A DNA stretch of 35,627 nucleotides from Nocardiopsis alba DSM 43377 (GTDB taxonomy: Bacteria > Actinomycetota > Actinomycetes > Streptosporangiales > Streptosporangiaceae): assembly GCF_000341225.1 (NCBI RefSeq), contig NZ_ANAC01000016.1:1-35627 (forward strand), given 5' to 3'. The notes under the pieces were generated by a model. It saw only the letters and a list, made by a program, of their open reading frames with translations, was not told where the DNA came from and did no database searches. Position numbers and translations under genes: made by a program. This document shows positions 1 through 10,909 of this stretch, in pieces; within the stretch, counting starts at the first letter, position 1; each line of letters opens with the position of its first letter.

Positions 1-12
1 CGAGACGTTCGG

Positions 13-792
13 TCAGCCGTTCTCGCGGAAGCGGATCACCTTGGCGAACTCGTCCGCCTTCAGGCAGGCACCGCCCACCAGGGCGCCGTCCACGTCGGCC
101 TTGGCCATGATGCCGGGGGCGTTGTCGCCCTTGACGGAGCCGCCGTAGAGGACGCGCACCGCGTCGGCGACCTCGGGCGAGTACAGCTCGGCCAGACGGG
201 CACGGATCGCCGCGCAGACCTCCTGGGCGTCCTCGGGGGTGGCGACCTCACCGGTACCGATGGCCCACACGGGCTCGTAGGCCACGACGATCTTCTCCGC
301 CTGCTCGGCGGTGATCTCCTTCAGAGCGCCGTCGAGCTGGGCCAGGACGTGCTCGACCTGGGCACCGGCCTTGCGGACCTCCAGGCCCTCGCCCACGCAC
401 AGGATCGGGACGATCCCGTTCTTGTAGGCGGCCTTGACCTTGGCGTTGACCAAGGCGTCGTCCTCATTGTGGTATTCACGACGCTCGGAGTGGCCGACCA
501 GGACGTAGGAGCACTCCAGCTTGGCCAGCATCGCACCGGAGATCTCACCGGTGTAGGCGCCCTTGTCCTGGGCGGAGATGTCCTGGGCACCGAAACCGAT
601 GCGCAGCTTGTCCCCGTCCACCAGCGTCTGCACGCTGCGGATGTCGGTGAACGGGGGCAGGACGACGACCTCGGCGTTGTCGTAGTCCTTGTCGTTCAGG
701 GCGAAGGCCAGCTTCTGGACCAGCGCGATCGCCTCGAGGTGGTTGTTGTTCATCTTCCAGTTGCCCGCGATGAGCGGCATGCGCTTGGCCAT
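13..792 (-). CDS. tpiA: Triosephosphate isomerase
   Basis: Interconverts dihydroxyacetone phosphate and glyceraldehyde-3-phosphate in glycolysis (cytosol). The 259-residue length is normal for the family. Visible motifs are the N-terminal substrate-binding GNWKMNN (Lys), the catalytic-histidine motif VGHSERR, and the catalytic-glutamate/flexible-loop segment [11 protein letters not shown], followed by the phosphate-binding LYGGSV. The ATG start is preceded by a GAAGGGA ribosome binding site. It is the last gene seen in a gap-pgk-tpiA series on the minus strand, 92 nt after pgk, with a strong hairpin in the gap. The family identification is secure. Confidence 0.98.
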   Translation of the reverse strand: MAKRMPLIAGNWKMNNNHLEAIALVQKLAFALNDKDYDNAEVVVLPPFTDIRSVQTLVDGDKLRIGFGAQDISAQDKGAYTGEISGAMLAKLECSYVLVGHSERREYHNEDDALVNAKVKAAYKNGIVPILCVGEGLEVRKAGAQVEHVLAQLDGALKEITAEQAEKIVVAYEPVWAIGTGEVATPEDAQEVCAAIRARLAELYSPEVADAVRVLYGGSVKGDNAPGIMAKADVDGALVGGACLKADEFAKVIRFRENG

Positions 793-842
793 CGTCGTCC
801 CTTCCTCGAAAGTCTTCTCTTGTTCACGGGGCGGGGGTCGTA

Positions 843-877
843 CCCGTCGGGCCGGGACCCCGTACCGGCCCGACGGG
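843..877 (-). other. Intercistronic hairpin between pgk and tpiA
   Basis: Perfect 13-bp inverted repeat (CCCGTCGGGCCGG at 843-855, complement at 865-877) with a 9-nt loop, lying in the 92-nt pgk-tpiA gap. No U-tract follows. It could stabilise or process the pgk message, or partly terminate so that tpiA is expressed at a different level. Confidence 0.7.
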
Positions 878-884
878 GATGACG

Positions 885-2069
<1,185 letters not shown>

Positions 2070-2140
2070 GCTGGTCTCCTCGTTGGGGTTGGTGGGGTCT
2101 GAAGCTCCCGGACGGTGGGCCGGGCGGGCGTGGACGCGAC

Positions 2141-2173
2141 GGCACCCCCACCGCGCGGGGCGGAAGGGGTGCC
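2141..2173 (-). other. Intercistronic hairpin between gap and pgk
   Basis: Inverted repeat GGCACCCC (2141-2148) / GGGGTGCC (2166-2173) with a GC-rich inner segment, in the 144-nt gap-pgk spacer. A shorter hairpin (CCACG/CGTGG, 2191-2203) lies next to the gap stop codon. There is no U-run, so processing or partial termination is as likely as full termination. Confidence 0.55.
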
Positions 2174-2213
2174 GGGTCACGCGTGTGCGGCCACGAGTCG
2201 TGGGGACCCGTGG

Positions 2214-3251
<1,038 letters not shown>

Positions 3252-3314
3252 TCACCCGTACGCCCGCGCTCGGGACCCCGACCGGTACGGTCCGGGTCGA
3301 CCACGTTGAACAGC

Positions 3315-3337
3315 GTGAACGTGTAACAGGTGTTCAC
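3315..3337 (-). promoter_or_regulatory. Inverted repeat upstream of gap, possible operator
   Basis: GTGAAC (3315-3320) and GTTCAC (3332-3337) form an inverted repeat with an 11-nt spacer, about 100-120 nt upstream of the gap start. The symmetry is seen directly. The binding protein is unknown, and it may be chance. Confidence 0.3.
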
Positions 3338-3438
3338 AAAGAGCCTATCGGAGTGCCGGCGGGAACCCGTTCGCCCCCCTCGGCGGACAGCCCTTCCACT
3401 CCTCGTGGAGTCGCACCCATCCTGACACCGTGAAGCGG

Positions 3439-3454
3439 AGAGGTCTATACCATT
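3439..3454. promoter_or_regulatory. Possible DasR-type (dre-like) operator upstream of gap
   Basis: The plus-strand sequence AGAGGTCTATACCATT matches 13 of 16 positions of the DasR-responsive element as I recall it, A(C/G)TGGTCTAGACCA(C/G)T. It lies about 220-235 nt upstream of gap in the only large non-coding space before the glycolytic genes. DasR is the GntR-family GlcNAc-responsive regulator of actinomycetes. The match is imperfect, so this is a candidate only. The rest of 3219-3554 shows no gene. Confidence 0.35.
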
Positions 3455-3554
3455 TTCGGAAGTTATCCCTGAGTTTTCCCAGTTAACAAAGGTGCACACG
3501 ATCGCCGATCGCGCGTTCGGGGCCGTTCGTGCTCCGACCGGCCCCGACACCGGG

Positions 3555-4535
3555 TCAGGGGACGAGCATGTCCGGAGTGAGGTTCGCCTCTGTTCCCTCG
3601 ATGCCCAGGTCGCTCGCCCGCTTGTCGGCCATGGCCAACAACCTGCGGATACGACCGGCGATGGCGTCCTTGGTCAGCGGCGGCACCGAGAGCTGGCCCA
3701 GCTCCTCCAGCGAGGCCTGCTTGTGCGCCAGACGCAGCCGTCCCGCGGCCACCAGGTGATCGGGCGCCTCCTCCCCCAGGATCTCCAACGCCCGCTCCAC
3801 CCGCGCTCCGGCCGCGACGGCGGCACGCGCGCTACGACGCAGGTTGGCGTCGTCGAAGTTGGCCAGACGGTTGGCGGTCGCGCGCACCTCACGGCGCATC
3901 CGCCGCTCCTCCCAGGCCAGAACACTCTGGTGGGCGCCCAACAGGGTCAACAGAGCGCCGATGGAGTCACCGTCACGGACGACCACCCGGTCCACGCCCC
4001 GCACCTCACGGGCCTTGGCGTGCACCTTGAGCCGACGAGCCGCCCCCACCAGCGCCAACGCCGCCTCCGGCCCCGGGCAGGTGACCTCCAGCGACATCGA
4101 GCGTCCCGGCTCGGTCAACGAACCGTGCGCGATGAAGGCACCGCGCCAGGCCGACTCCGAGTCGCAGGCCCCGCCCGCCACCACGTGCCGGGGCAGACCG
4201 CGCACCGGACGACCGTTGTTGTCGACCAGACCCGTCTGCCGGGCCAGGGACTCGCCGTCCTTGATCACCCGGACCACGTACCTGTTGCCCTTGCGCAGAC
4301 CGCTCGGGGAGAGCACGACCACCTCGGACTCGTGGCCGAAGACCTCCGAGATGTCCTTGCGCAGGCGTCGCGCGGCCGCGCCCGTGTCGAGCTCGGCCTC
4401 GATCACGATCCGACCGCCCACCAGGTGAAGGCCCCCGGTGAAGCGGAGGATGGTGGACACCTCCGCCTTACGGCAGCATGGCTTGAGGATCGCCAGCCGG
4501 CTCAACTCGTCCTTCACCACGCCGGTCATCGCCAT
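3555..4535 (-). CDS. whiA: WhiA, sporulation/division transcription regulator
   Basis: DNA-binding regulator conserved in Gram-positives; in streptomycetes it works with WhiB to switch aerial hyphae to sporulation septation. The 326-residue protein starts [14 protein letters not shown]. Its N-terminal half is the degenerate LAGLIDADG homing-endonuclease-like fold ([20 protein letters not shown], around residues 45-65). Its C-terminal third is the helix-turn-helix domain (roughly 215-315, with [18 protein letters not shown]). The ATG has AAGGGGAGG upstream. It sits in the classic uvrC-rapZ-yvcK-whiA order, here interrupted by a DUF488 gene. GACAC motifs, the known WhiA recognition element, occur in its own upstream region. 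Confidence 0.97.
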   Translation of the reverse strand: MAMTGVVKDELSRLAILKPCCRKAEVSTILRFTGGLHLVGGRIVIEAELDTGAAARRLRKDISEVFGHESEVVVLSPSGLRKGNRYVVRVIKDGESLARQTGLVDNNGRPVRGLPRHVVAGGACDSESAWRGAFIAHGSLTEPGRSMSLEVTCPGPEAALALVGAARRLKVHAKAREVRGVDRVVVRDGDSIGALLTLLGAHQSVLAWEERRMRREVRATANRLANFDDANLRRSARAAVAAGARVERALEILGEEAPDHLVAAGRLRLAHKQASLEELGQLSVPPLTKDAIAGRIRRLLAMADKRASDLGIEGTEANLTPDMLVP

Positions 4536-4570
4536 CGCTGCGATCCTCCCCTTGAGCTGCCAGGAACCCT

Positions 4571-4589
4571 GGTGTCGTACACCGACACC
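4571..4589. promoter_or_regulatory. Inverted GACAC motif pair upstream of whiA (likely WhiA autoregulatory site)
   Basis: GGTGTC (4571-4576) and GACACC (4584-4589) form an inverted pair 36-54 nt upstream of the whiA start. Two further GTGTC copies lie at 4712-4716 and 4724-4728. GACAC is the established WhiA binding motif in Streptomyces, and whiA is known to be autoregulated there. Four copies in about 220 nt exceeds the roughly 0.4 expected by chance. Confidence 0.5.
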
Positions 4590-4757
4590 GGTACCGCCGT
4601 CCGGACCCCCGAGGACCGGGCGGCTTTCTCGTCGCAGACTACGTGACGCGGGCCTTCCCGCCGACCCCTGGACGGCGTGTTGCCGATCCGCTGTCCCTGC
4701 TCACAGGCGGCGTGTCGGCCTTCGTGTCGGTGTGCGGTCAATTGCTCCCCCCGACTT

Positions 4758-5156
4758 TCAGGGGGCCAACAGCGACTCCAGGTGGTCCCGGAGGACCACC
4801 GCGTGGTTGTGTCTGGTGTCCTTGGCCGCGTAGAGCAGGGTCACCGGACCCCGACGGGCGGCCTCCAGGATCGGTTCGAGCGCCTCGGGCCGCTGTTCGA
4901 GTTCGGTGCGATACCGCTCGGCGAACTCCGCGAAACGGTCCGGGTCGTGTCCGAACCAGGAGCGCAGCTCCGGGTCGGGGGCCACGTCCTTGACCCACCG
5001 GACCTCTTCCAAGGTGCTCTTGCGCACCCCGCGCGGCCAGAGCCGGTCAACGAGGAAACGCGGACCGGGAGGGGCCTCCCCCTCCCGGTCGGGATGTTCT
5101 TCGGCGTGGATCTCGTCGTAGACGCGTTCCAGGTGAACGCGGTGCTGTTCGGCCAT
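4758..5156 (-). CDS. DUF488 family protein (YeaO-like)
   Basis: Small cytosolic protein of 132 residues belonging to the DUF488 family, whose biochemical role is not established. The diagnostic stretches are FLVDRLWPRGVRKSTL (about residues 33-48), WVKDVAPDPELRSWFGHDPDRF and FAERYRTELE, then LLYAAKDTRHNHAVVLRDHL near the C-terminus. The ATG is preceded by AAAGGGGG. It lies 38 nt after yvcK and 222 nt before whiA on the same strand. This is an uncommon position, because yvcK and whiA are usually adjacent in actinobacteria. A short CCCCC/GGGGG hairpin (4746-4765) covers its stop codon. Confidence 0.85.
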   Translation of the reverse strand: MAEQHRVHLERVYDEIHAEEHPDREGEAPPGPRFLVDRLWPRGVRKSTLEEVRWVKDVAPDPELRSWFGHDPDRFAEFAERYRTELEQRPEALEPILEAARRGPVTLLYAAKDTRHNHAVVLRDHLESLLAP

Positions 5157-5194
5157 GCGGCCCCCTTTCCCCGGGGACCGTCACAACGAACCCG

Positions 5195-6181
5195 TCAATC
5201 CACCAGGATTCGCTCCAGAGCCGTGGCGAACAGGTCCGGATCGTGCCGGGGGCCACCGTCCCCCATGCTCAGCTCGGCCAGCTCCAGACGCCCTCCGAGC
5301 TCGCCCACCACCGCCTCCAACGGCAGCGGGTCCTCCACCGTCCCGGTGTCGGCCAGCACGACGTCCACCCCCAGCTTGGGGGCGTGCTCGCGCAGCACCT
5401 CCAGGTAGGTCTCGGGCCGGAAGTCGTCGGTCTCGCCCTTCTGGGGCGACAGGTTCAGGGCCACCAGCCTCTTGGCCCGGGTGGTGACCAGGGCGTGCGC
5501 CAGATCCGGCACCAGCAGGTGCGGCAGCACACTGGTGAACCACGAACCGGGCCCGAAGACCACCCAGTCCGCCTCGCGTACCGCCTTGACCGCCTGCGGA
5601 CTGGCCGGCGGCTCCTCCGGAAGCAGGGAGATGGATCGCACCCGACCACTGGTGCTCGCGCAGGCCACCTGGCCGCGCACCGTGGTGAGCTCGTGCGGAC
5701 GCTCGGGGTCCACCCCCTCCACCTCGGCGGAGATCTCCAGCGGGGCCGAGGACATCGGCAGGACCCGACCGTGGGCGCCCAACAACTGCCCCACCCAGTC
5801 CAGCCCCGCCACCGAATCGCCCAAAAGCTCCCACAGGGCCACGATCAGCAGGTTCCCGACGGCGTGGCCGTGCAGCTCGCCCTCCGAACGGAAACGGTGC
5901 TGGAGCACCTGGGTCCAGGTGTGCCCCCATTCGTCGTCCCCGCACAACGCCGCCAAGGCCATCCGCAGATCACCCGGTGGCAGCACCCCCAACTCCCTGC
6001 GCAGCCGCCCGCTGGATCCGCCGTCGTCGGCGACGGTCACGATCGCGGTGACGTCCGTGGTCACCCTGCGCAGCGCCGACAACGAGGCGTACAGGCCGTG
6101 CCCGCCCCCCAGCGCGACCACCCGTGGTGGCCGCGAGTCGTCGTCCCCGTCCGGCCCGTCCGGCGCGGTGCTCTTCGCCAT
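5195..6181 (-). CDS. yvcK: YvcK/CofD-like family protein (gluconeogenesis factor)
   Basis: Member of the YvcK family, related to CofD phospholactate transferases. In Gram-positives YvcK binds UDP-sugars and is needed for growth on gluconeogenic carbon sources and for normal cell-wall synthesis. The 328 residues contain the N-terminal nucleotide-binding VVALGGGHGLYASLSALR (about 20-37), TVADDGGSSGRLR (about 50-62), GDLRMALAAL, HAVGNLLIVAL and VFGPGSWFTSVLPHLLV. It is 199 nt downstream of rapZ and 38 nt upstream of the DUF488 gene. A small hairpin (CGCCAAGAGTGGCG, around 6338-6351) lies in the spacer before it. Confidence 0.95.
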   Translation of the reverse strand: MAKSTAPDGPDGDDDSRPPRVVALGGGHGLYASLSALRRVTTDVTAIVTVADDGGSSGRLRRELGVLPPGDLRMALAALCGDDEWGHTWTQVLQHRFRSEGELHGHAVGNLLIVALWELLGDSVAGLDWVGQLLGAHGRVLPMSSAPLEISAEVEGVDPERPHELTTVRGQVACASTSGRVRSISLLPEEPPASPQAVKAVREADWVVFGPGSWFTSVLPHLLVPDLAHALVTTRAKRLVALNLSPQKGETDDFRPETYLEVLREHAPKLGVDVVLADTGTVEDPLPLEAVVGELGGRLELAELSMGDGGPRHDPDLFATALERILVD

Positions 6182-6380
6182 GCCTTCGGCCTGCCCCCTC
6201 GTCCCGTGGTCCCTCGGACACTCCGGCCCCTACCGTCACTCGACGGCGTACGAACGATCGACCCGCCACCGTGCCCCGTCGGACCCGGGCCCTCCCGGGC
6301 CGGGGCCGATGGCGATCGGGCCAATGTAAGTGAAGACGCCACTCTTGGCGATTCGGTTCACCACACCGGGCGGGCGTGGA

Positions 6381-7265
6381 TCACTCCCTTCCGACGTCCC
6401 GGTGGACCACGTGCACGTCCACCCCCAGACCCCGCAACCGCTCGCCGAACTGCTCCGCCATCGCCACGCTGCGGTGCTTGCCCCCCGTGCAGCCCACCGC
6501 GAACGTCATGTAGTGCTTCCCCTCACGCTGATAGCCGGCGATGATCAGCTTGAGGACGTCGACGTAGGACTCCAGCATCTCCTTGGCGCCGTCCTGGGAG
6601 AGCACGTAGTCGCGCACCGGCTCGTCGCGCCCGTTCATCGGCCTGAGCTCGGGCACCCAGTGGGGGTTGGGCAGGAAACGACAGTCCAGGACCAGATCCG
6701 CGTCGACCGGCAGACCGTGCTTGAAACCGAAGGACACCACGTTGGCGCGGGTGCGCACCTCGTCGCTCTCACCGAAGAACCCGATCACCCGGGCCTTGAG
6801 CTGGTGCACGTTGAGCTGGGAGGTGTCGATGACCAGGTCGGCCTCGCCCCGGACCGCCCGCAGCGTCTCCCGCTCCAGCGAGATGCCGTCGGTGAGCCGC
6901 CCGTCGCCCTGGAGCGGGTGGGGGCGGCGCACCCCCTCGAACCGACGGACCAGGGCCTCGTCGGAGGCCTCCAGGTAGAGGACGCGCGCGACGATGTCGC
7001 GCTTGCGCAGCCCCTCCACCGTGGACAGCAGGTCCTCGGTGAAGGCCAGCGAACGCACGTCCACCACCACCGCCACCCGGGGCACCGCCCCGTGGGTACG
7101 GCCCGCCAGTTCGATCATCGTGGGCAGCAGCCCCGGCGGCAGGTTGTCCACCACGAACCAGTCCAGGTCCTCCAGGGCCCTGGCCGCCGTGCTCCGTCCC
7201 GCACCGGACATGCCGGTGACGATGACCACCTCGGGTGGCAGTTCCCCACCCAGTTCGACCGTCAT
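6381..7265 (-). CDS. rapZ: RapZ/YvcJ family nucleotide-binding protein
   Basis: RapZ-family P-loop protein. The E. coli homologue is an RNA-binding adaptor controlling GlmZ small RNA decay and so glucosamine-6-phosphate supply; the B. subtilis YvcJ hydrolyses nucleotides. The role in actinobacteria is less clear. The 294 residues contain a Walker A variant, [12 protein letters not shown] (about 17-28), with Arg at the usual Lys position, then [14 protein letters not shown], a Walker B-like region near VVVDVRS, and the conserved C-terminal block [17 protein letters not shown]. Its ATG overlaps the uvrC stop by 4 nt (ATGA), which points to translational coupling. Confidence 0.96.
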   Translation of the reverse strand: MTVELGGELPPEVVIVTGMSGAGRSTAARALEDLDWFVVDNLPPGLLPTMIELAGRTHGAVPRVAVVVDVRSLAFTEDLLSTVEGLRKRDIVARVLYLEASDEALVRRFEGVRRPHPLQGDGRLTDGISLERETLRAVRGEADLVIDTSQLNVHQLKARVIGFFGESDEVRTRANVVSFGFKHGLPVDADLVLDCRFLPNPHWVPELRPMNGRDEPVRDYVLSQDGAKEMLESYVDVLKLIIAGYQREGKHYMTFAVGCTGGKHRSVAMAEQFGERLRGLGVDVHVVHRDVGRE

Positions 7266-9289
7266 GTGTCTCCTCCCCCGTCCGTCTTCCGGTCTCTCGT
7301 CGCCCCTGAACCCTCGTCACCGGCTCCGGTGGGGCCACCGGAGAGGTGCTCGTGCACGGCCTCGGCCAGCTTGGGGCCGATACCGGGCACGGCCGCGATC
7401 TCCTCGACACTCGCCGAGGCCAAACGCTTCACGGAACCGAACTCCTTGATGAGGGCGCTCCGCCGCGCCGGACCGAGCCCCGCGAGCTCGTCCAGGCTGC
7501 TGCCGGTGAGCGCCTTGGCACGTTTCTGCCGGTGATAGCGGATGGCGAAGCGGTGGGCCTCGTCACGCACCCGTTGCAGAAGATAGAGCCCCTCCCCGTT
7601 GCGGGGAAGGATCACCGGATCCTCGTCGTCGGGCAGCCATACCTCTTCCAGACGTTTGGCCAGCCCGCACACGGCCACGTCCTCGATCCCCAACTCGTCC
7701 AGGGCGCGTCGCGCCGCCCTGGCCTGGGGAAGGGCGCCGTCCACCACCACCAGGTTGGGCGGATAGGCGAACTTACCGGGGGTCGGTTCCTCTCCCCCGG
7801 TGCCGGCCCCCTGGTCGTCGGGGCCGCCCATCCTGGCGACCTCGCCCGAGCGAGAGCTCTCCTCCAGGTAGCGGCGGAAACGCCGGGAGACCACCTCGTA
7901 CATGGCCGCCACGTCGTGCTGTTCCGAGCCGCCCTCGCCGCTGCCGCGGACCGAGAAGCGGCGGTACTCGGACTTGCGGGCCAGCCCGTCCTCGAAGACC
8001 ACCATGGAGGCGACCACGTGCTCGCCCTGGAGGTTGGAGATGTCGAAGCATTCGATGCGCAGCGGCGCCTCCGGCAGATCCAGGGCCTCCTGGATCTCGT
8101 TGAGGGCCCGGCTCCGCGTGCTCAGATCGCCCGCGCGGTGCGTCTTGTGCCGGGCCAGCGCCTCACGCGCGTTGCGATCGACCGTCTCCATCAGGGACTT
8201 CTTGTCCCCACGCCGCGGCACCCGCAGGTCGACCGTCGATCCCCGATGCTCCGACAACCAGACGGCGACCGCCTCCCGATCGGAGGGCTCATGGGAGACC
8301 AGGACCTCGCGCGGCACGGAGGTGCCCGTGCCCTCGGTCTCCTCCTCCCCGTCCAACGCCCCGTAGATCTGGCGCAGGAAGGTCTGCATCAACTCGCCCG
8401 TATCGGCGTCGCTCACCCGGTCGACCACGTAACCGCGTCGCCCCCGGATCCGTCCGCCGCGCACGTGGAAGATCTGGACCGCCGCCTCCAAGGGGTCGTC
8501 GGCCATGGCGATGACGTCGCAGTCGGTGGAGTCGGGCAGGACCACGGCCTGCTTCTCCAGAGCGGCGCGCAGGGCCTCGATGTCGTCGCGCAGACGCGCG
8601 GCCCGCTCGTACTCCTGCTCGCCGGCCGCCTCCCTCATCCGCCCTTCGAGCTCCTTCAGGAACCGCCCGGTGTCACCGGCCAGGAAGGCACAGAAGTCCT
8701 CCACCAGGTCCCGGTGCTCCTCCGGTGAGGCACGGCCCACGCAGGGGGCCACGCACTTGCCGATGTAACCGAGCAGGCAGGGGCGACCACTGTTGCGCGC
8801 CCCGCGGAAGACCCCGGCCGAGCAGGTGCGCACCGGAAAGACCCGCAACAGCAGGTCGACGGTCTCCCGGATGGCCCAGGCGTGCGAATAGGGGCCGAAG
8901 TAACGGACGCCCTTGCGCTTGGCGCCCCGCATCACCTGAACGCGCGGGAACTCCTCGTTGAGCGTCACCGCGAGGTAGGGGTAGCTCTTGTCATCGCGAT
9001 ACTTGACGTTGAAGCGCGGATTGTACTGCTTGATCCACGAGTACTCGAGCTGGAGGGCCTCGACCTCGGTGCCGACGATCGTCCAGTCCACGTCGTCGGC
9101 GGTGGAGACCATCTGCTGGGTACGCGGATGCAGGCCCGCGAAGTCACGGAAGTAGGAGGACAGCCGCGACCTCAGGTTCTTGGCCTTGCCCACGTAGATG
9201 ACCTGGCCGGACGCGTCGCGGAACCGGTAGACGCCGGGCTCGGTGGGGATCGATCCGGGCGCGGGTCGTAGGTGAGGAGTCGCAGCCAT
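7262..9289 (-). CDS. uvrC: UvrABC system protein C (excinuclease subunit)
   Basis: Makes the 3' and 5' incisions during nucleotide excision repair. The 675-residue product has an N-terminal GIY-YIG nuclease domain ([20 protein letters not shown], about 17-36), a UVR motif ([18 protein letters not shown], around 210-230), the RNase H-like endonuclease domain ([20 protein letters not shown], with VVDGALPQ), and a C-terminal double helix-hairpin-helix ([18 protein letters not shown], then [15 protein letters not shown]). A Gly/Glu-rich spacer between nuclease subregions ([14 protein letters not shown]) looks like a lineage-specific insertion. I chose the ATG at 9289 because [19 protein letters not shown] matches the family start; the frame is open to 9382. 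Its stop overlaps rapZ. Confidence 0.97.
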   Translation of the reverse strand: MAATPHLRPAPGSIPTEPGVYRFRDASGQVIYVGKAKNLRSRLSSYFRDFAGLHPRTQQMVSTADDVDWTIVGTEVEALQLEYSWIKQYNPRFNVKYRDDKSYPYLAVTLNEEFPRVQVMRGAKRKGVRYFGPYSHAWAIRETVDLLLRVFPVRTCSAGVFRGARNSGRPCLLGYIGKCVAPCVGRASPEEHRDLVEDFCAFLAGDTGRFLKELEGRMREAAGEQEYERAARLRDDIEALRAALEKQAVVLPDSTDCDVIAMADDPLEAAVQIFHVRGGRIRGRRGYVVDRVSDADTGELMQTFLRQIYGALDGEEETEGTGTSVPREVLVSHEPSDREAVAVWLSEHRGSTVDLRVPRRGDKKSLMETVDRNAREALARHKTHRAGDLSTRSRALNEIQEALDLPEAPLRIECFDISNLQGEHVVASMVVFEDGLARKSEYRRFSVRGSGEGGSEQHDVAAMYEVVSRRFRRYLEESSRSGEVARMGGPDDQGAGTGGEEPTPGKFAYPPNLVVVDGALPQARAARRALDELGIEDVAVCGLAKRLEEVWLPDDEDPVILPRNGEGLYLLQRVRDEAHRFAIRYHRQKRAKALTGSSLDELAGLGPARRSALIKEFGSVKRLASASVEEIAAVPGIGPKLAEAVHEHLSGGPTGAGDEGSGATRDRKTDGGGDT

Positions 9290-9520
9290 GCCCCCATTCT
9301 GATGTGTCACGGCGACAGACGGCCACTCGTCGGCGCGAACGACACAGTGCCGCGTCTCACTTCCGGGTGATCCTTCCCGCAAACGTCACGATTGGGTATC
9401 CACATAGTCTAGGTTGGGCGGATACCGACGGACTTCCCGACGTAAGGGACCTCGACCCGGAAAGACCGCGTTCTCGTCCCAAAGGACTCGAAAACCTCTT
9501 TCATTGGGCCTTTTCAGCAT

Positions 9521-9536
9521 CAAGGAGGAGACCTTG
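9521..9536 (+). promoter_or_regulatory. Ribosome binding site in a small hairpin loop before the mscS leader ORF
   Basis: CAAGG (9521-9525) and CCTTG (9532-9536) can pair around the loop AGGAGA, presenting the ribosome binding site directly before the ATG at 9537. It is a strong match to anti-Shine-Dalgarno in a stretch that otherwise precedes no annotated gene. Confidence 0.5.
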
Positions 9537-9683
9537 ATGGCCACGTTCGCCCACTCCGGCACGTGGACCGCGACACCCGCGACACCCACCCTCCCCGAGG
9601 CGGGGATCCCTCCCTCCTCTCGGCCCGACACCCGGGCCCGCACCCGACGAACAGACGAACGACAAGGGGGCTCCACATCGTGA
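9537..9683 (+). CDS. Predicted 48-residue leader ORF overlapping mscS
   Basis: Short ORF beginning MATFAHSGTWTATPAT and ending RQGGSTS. It has a near-perfect AAGGAGGAG ribosome binding site 6-7 nt before its ATG. Its stop codon overlaps the GTG start of the mscS-type gene in the four bases GTGA (9680-9683), the arrangement typical of translational coupling. The composition is Pro/Thr/Ala-rich, then Arg/Asp/Thr-rich, with no membrane segment or known domain. I do not recognise it. It may act as a cis-acting leader peptide rather than a stable protein. The alternative is that this is the 5' UTR and the good ribosome site is coincidental. Confidence 0.5.
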   Translation: MATFAHSGTWTATPATPTLPEAGIPPSSRPDTRARTRRTDERQGGSTS

Positions 9684-10831
9684 CCGTCGAGCACTGGATC
9701 GCGATCGGCATCGCCATCGCGCTCTCCATGGCCCTGGTCTTCGCGTTGCACTGGCTGCTCAACCACAAGTTGGGCAAGATCTGGCCGATGGCGCGATACG
9801 TGGTCTCGCGATCCGCGGTGACCGCCTACACCGCCGCGGCCGTGGTGGGCGCCAACCTGGCGCTGCCCAGCGTGGGCGACGTCGGCTGGAGCACCTACCA
9901 GACCATCCAGCACGCGATGCAGATCCTGATGATCGGCACGCTGACCGCCCTGGGCATCAGCCTCGCCTACGCCGCCACCGACATGGTGCTCCAGCGCCTG
10001 TCCGCGAGCAACGGCGACGCCGACCGCCGGGCACGCCGCCTCCAGACCCAGGTCCGTCTGCTGCGCCGGGTCATCACCTCCATCATCGTCGTCCTGGCGA
10101 TCGCCGCCATCCTGTTCACCTTCGACGCGGTGAAGGCGCTGGGCGCCGGACTCCTGGCCTCTGCGGGCATCATCGGTATCGTCGCCGGTGTCGCCGCCCA
10201 GTCGACCCTGGGCAACCTGTTCGCCGGACTCCAGCTCGCCTTCAGCGACGCCCTCCGCATCGGCGACGTGGTCGTGGTCGAGGGCGAGTGGGGCCGGGTC
10301 GAGGAGCTCAGCCTGGTCAACGTCACCATCAAGATCTGGGACGAGCGCCGCCTGGTGGTCCCGGTCGCCAACTTCACCACGACCAGCTTCGAGAACTGGA
10401 CGAAGTCGGGCACCAACATCACCGCCAAGGTGCAGCTCCCCCTCGACTGGGAGGTGCCCATCGCCGAACTCCGCGAGGAGGCCGGCCGTCTGATCACCTC
10501 CAGCGACCACTGGGACGGGCGCAGCTGGTCCTGCCAGGTCGTGGACATCAGCGAGAGCGGCGAGGTGATGGTGCGCGTGGTCGCCACCGCCGCCGACACC
10601 GGAGCCCAGTGGAACATCGCCTGTGAGATCCGCGAACATCTCATCACCTGGCTGACCACCCACTACCCGGAGTCCCTGCCGCGCAAGCGCACCGAGTTCG
10701 TCGGCGGCGAGGAGGACTCCTCCTACGCCTCGCGTTTCCCCACCTCGGCCTTCCGCCGCAGCGTCGCGGCCTCCGCCCTGGCCCACGACGACGCGGGCGA
10801 CGCGCGTTCGGGCGACCCCGAGGAGGTCTGA
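9680..10831 (+). CDS. MscS-family small-conductance mechanosensitive channel
   Basis: Membrane channel expected to release solutes when turgor rises. The 383 residues show three or more N-terminal membrane helices (HWIAIGIAIALSMALVFALHWLL; the AVTAYTAAAVVGANLAL region; IQHAMQILMIGTLTALGISLAYAA). Next come VITSIIVVLAIAAILFTF and the pore-lining Gly/Ala-rich helix (LLASAGIIGIVAGVAAQST, about 170-190). The MscS beta domain follows (GDVVVVEGEWGRVEELSLVNVTIKIWDERRLVVPV) and then a cytoplasmic alpha/beta domain. The start is GTG at 9680, with AAGGGGG 9 nt upstream; the frame is open to 9563 without family-like sequence. It overlaps the leader ORF by 4 nt and converges on the Rieske gene. Confidence 0.92.
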   Translation: MTVEHWIAIGIAIALSMALVFALHWLLNHKLGKIWPMARYVVSRSAVTAYTAAAVVGANLALPSVGDVGWSTYQTIQHAMQILMIGTLTALGISLAYAATDMVLQRLSASNGDADRRARRLQTQVRLLRRVITSIIVVLAIAAILFTFDAVKALGAGLLASAGIIGIVAGVAAQSTLGNLFAGLQLAFSDALRIGDVVVVEGEWGRVEELSLVNVTIKIWDERRLVVPVANFTTTSFENWTKSGTNITAKVQLPLDWEVPIAELREEAGRLITSSDHWDGRSWSCQVVDISESGEVMVRVVATAADTGAQWNIACEIREHLITWLTTHYPESLPRKRTEFVGGEEDSSYASRFPTSAFRRSVAASALAHDDAGDARSGDPEEV

Positions 10832-10847
10832 CCCCCTCCCCGACGTA

Positions 10848-10888
10848 CGAAGCGGCCCCGTCGAGTCCGACTCGACAGGGCCGCTTCG
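10848..10888. terminator. Bidirectional terminator between mscS and the Rieske gene
   Basis: Long hairpin: an 11-bp stem (CGAAGCGGCCC / GGGCCGCTTCG) followed by one mismatch and a 6-bp stem (GTCGAG / CTCGAC) with a 5-nt loop. It lies between two convergent genes, so it can serve both. Confidence 0.85.
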
Positions 10889-10909
10889 CGTCGACGTCCA
10901 CCGACCGTG

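Noticed and set aside
3492..4646. 384-codon plus-strand frame opposite whiA
   Set aside because: Shadow of whiA; no recognisable domain.
9385..9520. Possible c-di-AMP-type riboswitch before the mscS leader
   Set aside because: I could not find the conserved motifs of that class; only the small ribosome-site hairpin is supported.
9386..10786. 466-codon minus-strand frame opposite the MscS gene
   Set aside because: Antisense shadow of a clear MscS protein; composition is typical of reverse-strand artefacts.
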